Source of the DNA: Blepharisma japonicum
Lineage: Eukaryota > Ciliophora > Heterotrichea > Heterotrichida > Blepharismidae
Length of the DNA: 64,000 bases
Assembly (NCBI GenBank): GCA_949751835.1
Contig: CATKHK010000078.1
Span: 62,001-126,000, forward strand
Direction of reading: 5' to 3'
Shown here one piece after another: positions 44,745-54,600 of this stretch. The notes below the pieces were generated by a model. The model searched no databases. It had not been told where the DNA came from and was given only the letters and a program-made list of their open reading frames with translations. Position 1 is the stretch's first letter; every line of letters starts with the position of its first letter. A program made the translations under genes and the position numbers.

Positions 44745-47541
44745 ATGTCTTCTGCAAGTAATTTCTATTTTAGATGCAATACCTATTGGCCCTCTGCCTA
44801 TACAGGGCCCAGCGATGCCTACAGAAGATGAAGATATTTCTAGAGCTATTGAGATGTCTCTCTTAGAAAGCGGTAACAGTGTTGCTTCTTATGAACCTTT
44901 AAAGGCTGAGCAACGTTTGCGTATAGATGGAATTCCTGTCGGCTTAAAAAACATAGGAAATACCTGCTATTTTAACTCCTTGATGCAATCTTACTTTATG
45001 ATCCCTACACTGGTCGAAAAAATCTTAAACTTCAGACCTCATCCTTCTCAGTTGCAAAACCTTGAAGACAATAGCGTTGAAAATACCCGAAAAAAAGCCA
45101 GCATTGAGTTAGTCAATCAGCTGCAGCGCTTATTTGCTCACATGATCAGAAGCAATCGACTCTACGTTGACCCAGGAAATGTCCTTAAAGCACTAGTTGA
45201 TGATTTCGGCCAACAAATTGCTATTGGCGACCAAAAAGACGTAGGAGAGTTCAATATGAACTTAGTAGCCAGAATAGAAGAAGGTCTACAAACAGCCCAA
45301 CCTTACGAAGAAAACAAAGAAAAAAGATTAAATGAATCTCCTGACCTTATAAATCGAAAAAGCAGCATGGTCATTTCAGGTCACGAAATCAGTGAAGAAG
45401 GCATCATTTCTGAGCTTTTTTATGGAAAACAACACGAATTTTTGGAGGCTACTGAAAGGGATGGCTCTTTGGTCCGAATTAAAAATCTAGCACCTTTTGG
45501 GCAGATTATAGTAGACGTAGATGAAGGAGATTTGTATAGCGCGTGGGATATAGCTTATCATAGCCAAATTGAAGGGTATGTGACACCACAAGAAAATGCA
45601 ACGACAGCTTCTCAAGAGTTTTGGCTTGAAAAACTTCCTGGGATAATTTTATTTCAAATCCAGAGGGTGAAGTATGATATAGTGACGAACTCCAGCATTA
45701 AAATCCACAAGCAGTTTAAATTTCCAAAAATTTTGCATCCAGACCGATTTATGGCAAAAAATAAAGAAATTGGCTCAAAATTAAGAGAAAACATGCTTTT
45801 GCTTAAAAATCGTATAAAATTCCTTGAATCTTCTTTAGAAAAGTTAAGTAACTACAATTCAACTAATTCTGGGCTTGATACAATTCTACAGCAGACTATT
45901 GAATTTTTATCTTACAACGAAAATCCAAATCAAGCTATGGAAATTGACGAAGAAGGCCTTAGAATTTTTACCCCAGAAAAGGTGATAGCAAATCACCCTC
46001 AAATTTCTCGCTCAAAATCCCTCTTACAAGTCCTTACTAGAGAAATCGTCACAAAAATAAAAATGATGAAAACTCAACTAGAGCAGTATCAATTTCAAAT
46101 AGAAGAAATTTTTAATATCCCTCAGCTAAAAAACCATGAATACCACTTGCACTCTATCCTGGTTCACGATGGCCAAGCTGGGGCAGGACACTATTATGCA
46201 TATGTATACGATACTGAATACGAAGTATGGCGAAAATACAGTGACGTGACTATTACTCAAGTCGAAGAAAGAGAGGTTATGACTAATGCTTTGGGTGGAA
46301 ATGGGTATGTCTCTGCATATTGTTTGATGTATATTGAAAACTCTTTAATTAGAAGAGAAGCTCAAGGATGCATAAAAAACTTTAGAATAAAAGAGCTATA
46401 TGATCAGCCCATTGATTTGTATCAGAATTTATTATCGGCAGAGCTTAGATATGAAGTAGACGAAGAGAATAAAAAAACATATGATGAAGCTATGGAGTTT
46501 AAAATAAACAAAACAATTCAGCATATTCAAGACGTTTATTCTACAAGATACACACAGATAGTAGGCATGTTCAATAATTATAAAAATGTGGTAAAAATCA
46601 AGCCTGAGGACATAAAATATGAGCTTATTAATTTTGCTATGCATTTAAAAATAAAAGGTCAAGATTTTCTATGCAAGTGATATTTACTGGATATTTGTTT
46701 AAGAGAAGAAGAAAATGTGAATAAAGGAATTTCAGAATTAAATAAGATGGATCCAATATATTTGAAGCTTGGATCACAGTTTAAAAATGTGTGTAAAGAA
46801 GCGCCATACACTCTAGAACTATCAGCAGTTGACAGTCATGCCCTTATGAAAGAATTGAATGAGTTTAACATAAATTACCGCTCTGCTAGCGTATATATAT
46901 ATTTATATGATTTTTTGAAGAATGATAAAATGACTTGAATTTATCATTTCGTGAATGTATTTGGATGCCTTAGTGGAAACTATTCTAATGAAATCCAAAG
47001 AATGCCAAGTGAAATATACAAAATTTCATTGCTGCATATGACATTTATTATAAATCAGACTCTTTATATAAAAAATGTTAAAGATGCTATTGCGTGGGCT
47101 AATCATCTTTGCAGCTTCGCTACATCTACCTTAAGTCAAAATGATCCTTTTTATACTCAAATTAATTTCAGGCTTAAAGAGTCTCGAAATTGGGCTCTAG
47201 CCAATTTAGATGGCATCTATAACGACGATTACGATAAAGAACTAAGAGAAATCATCATGAGAATGGATAATTATGTTGTTTTTTTGACTTTTGACCAAAA
47301 TTTCCCATCCGAGCTTCAAGAATTGAAGATGAACATTGAAGGCAAAGTTAATTATGCTTGGAGTGACGGGTGGCAAAAAGATGGTATAGCCGTCAAATAC
47401 GCAGAAACCAGAAATAGCTTTTTGAATTCTAATTTTGCTGGTTGGGCTAAAGTTATTGAAAGAATTGCAATAACTAGAAATATAGTTCCAGAGTATGAAT
47501 TAAGAGAAATTGAAACGAGATCAGTGACTTTTCCTCAATAA
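44745..47541 (+). CDS. Ubiquitin carboxyl-terminal hydrolase, USP25/USP28 type
   Basis: 926 residues after removal of one 16-base intron (44758-44773) and with TGA as Trp at 46678 and 46936. The short first exon gives 'MSSA', and splicing joins it in frame to 'NAIPIGPLP'. A ubiquitin-interacting motif 'EDISRAIEMSLLES' (about 24-37) precedes the catalytic domain. The Cys box is 'GLKNIGNTCYFNSLMQS' with Cys69. The His box is 'LHSILVHDGQAGAGHYYAYVYD' (about 462-483) followed by 'WRKYSDVTITQV' and 'GYVSAYCLMYI'. A helical insert lies between the boxes, as in USP25/28, and the helical C-terminal part is also typical. It removes ubiquitin from substrates. Stop TAA. Confidence 0.88.
44758..44773 (+). 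other. 16-nt spliceosomal intron
   Basis: 'gtaatttctattttag' has GT and AG ends and the extreme shortness known in heterotrich ciliates. Removing it joins an ATG exon in frame to the UIM-USP coding frame; without removal the frame has a poor N-terminus. Confidence 0.8.
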
Positions 47542-47871
47542 CTAGATAGATAAGTAACAGACATAAGATATTAAATGTGTGCTAAATTTAATTATCAGCT
47601 GCAGAATTTTGAATTAAACATTATTAGATTAATAAAAAAAATATTTCCACTAATTTTCAACTTTTTCCCAGGCATTCTAAATCTCATCATCTTAATATTT
47701 ATTATTGTTTTCTAGAAATTATCAAGGAAAACATTTTCTCTAAATCATTATAATAAAGAAAAAAATACTCTAAATCTTTCAAAAATTCTTAATCCCTTAC
47801 ATTATCGTGAAAATCCTAATTTCTTCACAATCTTTTCATCCTAAAGTTTCCTTCATTTATCTTAATATTTT
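47542..47871. other. Intergenic spacer
   Basis: AT-rich 330 bases between two co-directed genes, deubiquitinase 3' end and N-myristoyltransferase promoter. Nothing else seen. Confidence 0.5.
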
Positions 47872-49110
47872 ATGGAATCAGAAAAAGAGGAACCAAAAAC
47901 AAGTCAGCATCGATTTATGCCAAATGAAGAAGAAACAAAAGCTACTCATCGTTTTTGGGACACACAGCCAATGCCACGACTCTCCACCCTGATTACCAAA
48001 GACGAATCATCTCAGCACGGCCCAGTGGATGATCCTAAGACAGTTGCCGATGTAAGACAAACCCCATACCCACTTCCAGTCGCATTCGAATGGGTGAGCG
48101 TTGATGTAAATGACGATGAATGGATGCAAGAAGTCTACACTTTGTTGACTGAAAACTACGTCGAAGATGACGACAGCTATTTCAGATTTGACTACTCCAT
48201 CCCATTCCTACGCTGGGCACTGACTCCAGAAGGCTACAAACAATCCTGGCACGTCGGTGTTGCTATTAAAGGCCGCAAAAAGCTGGTAGGCTTCATATCA
48301 GGGATCCCAGCCAAGGTCAATGTGTTCGGCACATCAATGGATATGTGTGAAATCAATTTTTTGTGTGTCTTCAAAAAGTACAGAGAAAATCGCCTCGCAC
48401 CAGTGCTTATTAGAGAGGTCACAAGAAGGGTGAATATAGAAAACGTGTGGCAAGCCATTTATACAGCTGGCGTTGTATTGCCGACCCCAGTGGCCCAGGC
48501 AAGATATTACCACAGGTCCTTAAACCCTATAAAACTTGTAGAAATTGGCTTTACTCGTTTTGGGCCTAAACTGAACAAGGCTCGTGCTCAGAAGCTTTAT
48601 AAGCTGCCAGAAAATCCTTTAATCCCTGGGCTAAGAGCTATGACCCCAAGAGATGTCCCAGCTGTCCATAGGATGCTTCAAGAGTACTTGCAGAGGTTTT
48701 CTTTGTATACAGAATACTCAGAATCTGATATTGCCCATTTCTTTTTGCCTCAAGAAAATATAATTTACTCTTATGTCGTCCAAAATGAAGCAGGGGAAAT
48801 CACAGATTTTTGCTCATTTTATTCTTTGCCTTCGTCTGTGCTTAAGAGTGCTAAACATAACAAGCTAAGGGCAGCTTATTCTTATTACTCAGTGCCTGGG
48901 GTGCATTCTCTTATGGATTTGTTTAAAGATATGCTGATTTTGGCAAGATCTAATGGTTTTGATGTGTTTAACGCTTTAGATATCATGGACAACATGACTG
49001 TGTTTAAAGAGCTGAAGTTTGGAATTGGCGACGGAAACTTGCAGTATTATCTTTATAATTGGAAAACTGAGCCAATGGTGCCTGCACAGGTAGGAGTCGT
49101 TTTAGTTTAA
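47872..49110 (+). CDS. NMT1: Glycylpeptide N-tetradecanoyltransferase (N-myristoyltransferase)
   Basis: A complete 412-residue protein. It moves myristate from myristoyl-CoA to the N-terminal glycine of proteins in the cytosol and at ribosomes. Signatures: 'EINFLCVFKKYRENRLAPVL' (from residue 160) with 'IREVTRRVN', 'AIYTAGVVLPTPV', 'YYHRSLNPIKLVEIGF', 'LPENPLIPGLRAM', and the end 'GDGNLQYYLYNWK...VGVVLV', whose free C-terminal carboxylate acts as the catalytic base in this family. The length is typical and the N-terminal 65 residues are the usual variable part. Only ordinary codons are needed. Stop TAA. Confidence 0.95.
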   Translation: MESEKEEPKTSQHRFMPNEEETKATHRFWDTQPMPRLSTLITKDESSQHGPVDDPKTVADVRQTPYPLPVAFEWVSVDVNDDEWMQEVYTLLTENYVEDDDSYFRFDYSIPFLRWALTPEGYKQSWHVGVAIKGRKKLVGFISGIPAKVNVFGTSMDMCEINFLCVFKKYRENRLAPVLIREVTRRVNIENVWQAIYTAGVVLPTPVAQARYYHRSLNPIKLVEIGFTRFGPKLNKARAQKLYKLPENPLIPGLRAMTPRDVPAVHRMLQEYLQRFSLYTEYSESDIAHFFLPQENIIYSYVVQNEAGEITDFCSFYSLPSSVLKSAKHNKLRAAYSYYSVPGVHSLMDLFKDMLILARSNGFDVFNALDIMDNMTVFKELKFGIGDGNLQYYLYNWKTEPMVPAQVGVVLV

Positions 49111-49156
49111 CTTAACCTTAGTTAGAATTAAAAAGTCTTATTAATCCTTATACTAA

Positions 49157-49786
49157 TTAAATTATCATAACTGTAGACTTATTTTTCACGCTATAATTCC
49201 CAATTGTTTTGGTATCATCGTTCATCTCTTGTATTGCAAAAACTATCCTTTCGTTTTCAGAAGGATATTCTTCCTTAATTCTTTTCTTTAGCTCTTCCAC
49301 TGTATCACTCTCTTTTATCTTGATTTTTTTCCTTTCCCCTGTGCTTAGCTCTTGAGCATATATAAAATAGGTGCTTTTTTCTTCTTTTTTGTTTTTTTTT
49401 TTGGTGAATTCTTCTTTGACGTCTGTGATTTCTTCTTTTAATTGGTTGATTTTTGATTTTAATTTTTCGTTTTCTTCAGTCACTTTTTTGTTTCTGTTTA
49501 AAATCATCTTCATGAGTTTTTTACCTGAGGATTTTCGCCTTCTAGGGGCTGATTGGTTTGCGAGCTTGTCGAGGACTTTTTCTCGAGAAACTCGTCGAGC
49601 GTTGACGTTGTCAGATTGGTTAAGCTTTTCTCGCTCTTTTAGCCAGCCACAGATGGAGGTGTGGCCGATGTTGTATTTTTCAGCTAAATCTCGGAGGGTT
49701 ATGTTGGTTTCTTCGTATTCTTCGATAATATTAAGCTTGTCTGCGACTGTTAGTCTTACTCTGGAGCGTTTCATTGGGTAGTCCAT
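49157..49786 (-). CDS. Helix-turn-helix / coiled-coil / ubiquitin-like fusion protein
   Basis: A complete 209-residue protein. Residues about 10-56 form a Psq/CENP-B-type helix-turn-helix ('LTVADKLNIIEEYEETNITL', 'LAEKYNIGHTSICGWLKE'), likely DNA binding. A basic stretch 'RRRKSSGKK' could serve as a nuclear signal. Residues about 96-135 are a Lys/Glu coiled coil. Residues about 138-209 look like a ubiquitin fold: 'TYFIYAQELSTGERKKIKIK', 'DTVEELKKRIKEEYP', 'QEMNDDTKTIGNYSVKNKST' and the end 'VMII'. It lacks a C-terminal GlyGly, so it is not a conjugated modifier. Role unknown; perhaps a transcription factor docking ubiquitin-pathway proteins. Tail to tail with NMT, 46 bases apart. Confidence 0.75.
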   Translation of the reverse strand: MDYPMKRSRVRLTVADKLNIIEEYEETNITLRDLAEKYNIGHTSICGWLKEREKLNQSDNVNARRVSREKVLDKLANQSAPRRRKSSGKKLMKMILNRNKKVTEENEKLKSKINQLKEEITDVKEEFTKKKNKKEEKSTYFIYAQELSTGERKKIKIKESDTVEELKKRIKEEYPSENERIVFAIQEMNDDTKTIGNYSVKNKSTVMII

Positions 49787-49908
49787 AGGAAATATTTGTA
49801 AAATAAATCCCCCAATTTTGAGATTTTAATTAAATTTTTTAAATTGCCCTATTTGATATATATGGCTTATAAAGAATTTATTTATTTGATAAACTAATTA
49901 TTTTATTG

Positions 49909-50191
49909 TTACTCAATTACTTTTCCTGCTTTCAAATAGTCAATGCAATCTTCATATGTATTATACCTATTGACCGCTTTAAATAGCTGCATTTTTGATT
50001 CAATTCCAGGGTAATTTCTTTTTATTTGATCAGCTATAAATATTTTGTGAGCATCCAGCGTTCCCAAAAGTTCAATTACTTTTTGAGTTGCTGGATCAAT
50101 AACAGGATGTCTTATTTCTGGTCCAGGGTTTGAAAAAAACATACCATTCCCAGGCTGCTGATAATCTGGATTTTCTTCACCATGACCTTCT

Positions 50192-50223
<32 letters not shown>

Positions 50224-51150
50224 TTCTGCTCCTCCTAAATTTAGCGAATACGAGATACTCATAACCTCACTCTCCCTCATGACCCTTAAGCTAATAGATT
50301 CCAAGTCTCCATACGGGATCACACATTCATGTATTTCTCCATAATCCAATTCTTTGCCTACATCATACTTTTGGCAGGTTTCATTGCAGAAAACATACAG
50401 CCCGTCAATAGGCTCTGGAGAAGAATTCATTATGGAGCATTTGACTAGATTTAGTCCATTGCTTTCTTCTTCTGAGATTGGTTCTGCCCCTTTAAACTCG
50501 ATTCTCATAATAGGGAAGATCTCAGACACAGGGTGATCATCAACTTTGGCTATTAAATGCTTTCCATAAATCTCTTGAACATCAAGTGGGCCTATATGCT
50601 TTTTTATGTCAATTTCAGGCTCAATAAGTCTGATTTCAGCTATTTTCAGCTTGTCTTCAAGGATAAAAAACTCGACTTTTCTGAAATTCTCTTTGGTTTC
50701 ATTGGCTACGTTGAGGATCCAGTTGTATTTATTTTCATCTGTATCGCTTGCTTTGCAGTAAAATCTTAGAATACTCACTTTGCACTCTTCAGAAATCTTT
50801 TCTTTTGGAAGGCTACGATGGATTTTTTGGATAACCATATTTGTAGATTCTTGAAGCTCTTTGAGAGATTTTATTGTGGAGGCGAGAATAGATGGGGAGG
50901 ACCTACCGTTGGATTTTGGAGCTTGATGGCATTGGGTTTGACTGCTGAGAGCTGCATTAATCTCTTGAAGCTGACGGTTGACGGATTCAATTTGCTGAGC
51001 CAGTTCTTGGGATTCTTGGACTGCTGATTTTGAAGAATCTTGGGCAATGCTCGCAAAAGCGGATTGAGTAATATCATGAAGATCTGACTTGGCTGTCTCG
51101 AGTAGCCATGCGGCGTATTTTTCAAGGGCTTCTTTGTTAGGCTGCGACAT
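49909..51150 (-). CDS. Unknown protein with coiled coil, beta-rich middle and poly-Glu tract
   Basis: A complete 413-residue protein I cannot assign. Residues about 40-75 are a coiled coil ('ELAQQIESVNRQLQEINAAL'). About 125-300 looks like one or two beta-sandwich domains ('VSILRFYCKA', 'CSIMNSSPEPIDGLYVFCN', 'ISLRVMRESEVMSISYSL'), a pattern reminiscent of the Ig-like NBR1 or 'next to BRCA1' type, though I would not insist. A Glu tract of about 14 residues follows (a ttc/ctc microsatellite at 50190-50226). The last 60 residues are helical ('QKVIELLGTLDAHKIFIADQ') and could be a UBA-like fold. If so, it might be a cargo-receptor-like protein; this is speculation. Start ATG 51148-51150, stop TAA. 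Confidence 0.75.
50187..50227. repeat. ttc/ctc microsatellite coding poly-Glu
   Basis: A run of ttc and ctc triplets, read on the minus strand as GAA/GAG. It lies inside the unknown protein and is likely variable in length. Confidence 0.8.
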
Positions 51151-51587
51151 ACTGAATATACAAAATTATAATATATAATGCTTTATTTATCAAATTAGCT
51201 AATTATTTGGATTAGAAAATTCTGACTGAAAGACAGTTATGATAGATAAGTAAAAATATTTTGGATGACATTTTTGATAGAAATTTTATAATTTATCTAA
51301 TCTATTGTATAAATATACATATAATTTAAGGTCTTTTCTCTTCTTCAAGGGTTTATAATATTTTTTAAATTCTGATATGATAATGAATATGTAAAGTTAG
51401 GTTAAAATAAGAAATGCTATCCTTTCCATTTATTGAAATTCAGTTTTCACTGTTTTAATGCAAAATTATAATAATAATTCAATATACAAAAAATAAAATT
51501 TTGCATTAGAAAAGCTATATTTTATTATAAAAATTGATATTATTCCAATTTATAATTGCCAATGCCTGCTCATTAGTTTTGTCCTTA
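51151..51587. promoter_or_regulatory. Divergent promoter region
   Basis: AT-rich sequence between the unknown coiled-coil gene (minus) and the second giant receptor (plus). Promoters of both are expected; no named motif apart from the element next to the receptor start. Confidence 0.5.
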
Positions 51588-51613
51588 ATGAATATCCATC
51601 AAATTATAAAAAT
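51588..51613 (+). promoter_or_regulatory. Conserved element at the second giant receptor start
   Basis: 'AATATCCATCAAATTATAA' ends a few bases before the ATG. The same element precedes the starts at 32938 and 39291 and, in weaker form, 37195, so it is the best candidate for a shared promoter or leader motif. Confidence 0.5.
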
Positions 51614-54600
51614 ATGTTGGCTTATTTTTTGTTTCCTCTTCTTCTCATAAAGGTAAGTGGGATCTGCTATGAAGAATGTGAGTCCTCCGATGCTTTTTCA
51701 TGCAGCAGATGTCTTAATCATCTATCCAAAAAAGCTCTTAATGATGAAAATTCCCAATCCCATTTAATATGCAACCTTTGGGACAGCTCTGAGTGCTGAA
51801 TGGGCTGATACAATATTAAAGTTGACCAAGAAAGCATAAAAATTGAATTTCCATCAGAGCAAAAAAATATATATATTAAACTCAGCCAAGAACTGAAATC
51901 CTTATCAGCAGAATTTTGAATTCATGATAAGGAAAAATTGAAAAAATCCGACGAGCTCAATTGCTCATCTAACTATTTTCCAGATAGCTGGCAAAACCTC
52001 GGATTAGTGCTTAAGCCTAAAGAAACAGAAAATCCTCTCATGATTTGGTTTATCGGGAGTTTCTCCGAAAACCAAAATTCATTTAAAGGATTTATTTATA
52101 TAGAAATTGCAACAAAAAATTTTTTATCAGAAATTTCATGTGCTAAAATCCCAGAACAAGCTAAAAACGACTGCAAAAAAGGTTGTGAAAAAAGCTGCGC
52201 TCCATGGTTAGTTTATGATACATGTGCTCATACAAAAAGAAATTTATGTGCTAGTTATACTTACAACGCTGCATTAGTTTTGGATCAATGCCCTACAGGG
52301 ATTACTGGAGACAGTTATTGCGATTGTCCAACACCAGGAGGTGAAATTTTCAATATTCTTTTAAATGGTATTGCTGATCCAGTAGTCGATTCAATTAATA
52401 GTTATCAAGTCTCTGTAGGAAACACAGGCGGAACATTTTATCCAACTTACGATTCAAATGATCCATATCCATCTAAAAGCCGTGGTTATTATTTCGCAGG
52501 GTCGAAATATATGACGCTTCCTCCAAATGACCTTGATTCATTAACAACTAATCCAATATATTTTGCGCCTGACTTTAGTATTTCAGTATGAATATATACT
52601 TATTCGTCAACAAGTGGCACTATTTTAGCGAAAAAAAGCAGTACAGGCTCCAGCTATTATCTTACTTACTCCCTAAATAGCAATATACCATCCTTAGCAT
52701 TAAGAATAGGCAGTTCAGGAACTTCAGAAACAAAAAGTGATACAACTACTCTTGGTACCGCACAATGGTATAACATAGGTGTTTCAGTTTCGTATGATTC
52801 TTCAACACCAGTATCAAATGTGAAGTTTTATACCAATGGAGTTAATAATGCTGATACTTTTAGTGAGTATTTCAATGACAATTATTTAGATTATAACATA
52901 TGAATTGGTTCTGATGATGGCAGCTCAGGTACAGCATTCTTAACAGATACTTTTTTATATAGCATAAGGATATGGAATGCAGTAAAAGACCTAACTAATA
53001 CAGATTATTCAACATCAGGCTGTAGTTCTCCTTGCTCTTTTTGCCTTACTGATGGAACATGTTTGGCTGCTTATGGGATAGACAAGTATTACGACAGTGG
53101 TACATCTTCATGGTTATCTTGTGACTCAGCCTGCGCTTCTAAAGGCTGTGTAAGAAATGATAAAAGCTGCAATTTATGCCCGAACCAATATTGTGCAACT
53201 TGCAGCAGCTGGAATACCTGTATTACCTGCATTTCTCATGCAGATTCAACGAATGCTCCTTGCACTTCATGTGGCACAGGCTATTACTGGGACAGTACTA
53301 ATGAAGTGTGCACTGATTGCAGTGGTGGAAAATATCTGATAGCAAATAGTGTTTGCAGTTCGTTTTGTCCTTTGGGATATACATCAAATACTGGGCCTAA
53401 TTATTGTAGTGCGAATGGCTCAGCTTTAGCTTTTAATCTTGTTATTAGCTCTCTTAGCGGAGTCGTCACAGAGTCAGCAAATTCTTTAAACGTTATTACT
53501 GGGTCTTCTTCAGCATTCTATCCTAATTATGACACAAAGGATCCAATGGCAGCTTATAAAAGAGGGTACTATTTTGATGGGTCAACATCACTTATGTATA
53601 TCGCACCTAATACAACGCCTGCATTAACCATTGCACCTTTGATGACAATTCAAGCTTGGGTTTATCCTTCTGCAGATGGGATTTTAATTAGTAAAGTCGA
53701 CTCATCTTATGCAAATATTTTTACTTTTTCTATAGCGGGCTCAAAGCCTACAATTGAAATTTTATTAGTTACCGGTGGGCAAACAACTTTTACTTGCACA
53801 AATTCTGTGAGTACTTCTGGTTGGAACCATATAGGGATTAAAATGAACTTAGATGCCACAGGGCACAATACATCACTTTTTTGTACTGTAAATGGCTTAA
53901 GTGATGCAGCAAGTACTGATTATGGAGTTGATTATTTTATGGATATTAATACTGGGTTTTATTCAACAATTGGAGCTTTGCAAACAGGGGCTTCAACTTA
54001 CTCCAATTACTATAAAGGATTTATATATAAAATTCTTATTTATAATTCTTATTCATCTGAAACAAGTGATCTGGGTTCTTCTTGTACAGGAGGCTGCTCC
54101 TCATGTCCAGCAACCACTGGCCAGTGCTTACCTATCTGCACAATTGGCCAATATTGAACTGGTGGCAACTATGACTCCTGCTCTTCATGCAATTCTAACT
54201 GTTTAGCTAAAGGGTGCAGAGAAAATGGCCCAATCTGCAACCTTTGTACCGACATAATTTGTTCTGAATGCTCTGACTATGATGCAGTCTGTACGACATG
54301 TCTTGCACACGCAACTAAAGATCCTAGCAACAGCAACCAATGTGCATGCGACAGTGGTTATTTATGGGACAGCACAAACCAAGTCTGTAATCCTTGCATT
54401 TTTTATTGTTCGGCCTGTGGCAGTGGATACTTTCTTATTGCAGGAGTTTGCAGTACTTTTTGTCCTTTAGGCTATACAGAAGACAGCACTAATAATAAAT
54501 GTGTAGCAAATACTTCAACTATAGCTTTAAAACTTATTATTACTTCCCTTAGTGGAGTAATCACAGAGTCAGCAAATTCTTTACAAGTAATTACTGGGAC

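Noticed and set aside
49157-49786. Ubiquitin or ubiquitin-like modifier precursor
   Set aside because: The ubiquitin-like fold ends in 'VMII' with no GlyGly and is preceded by a DNA-binding domain.
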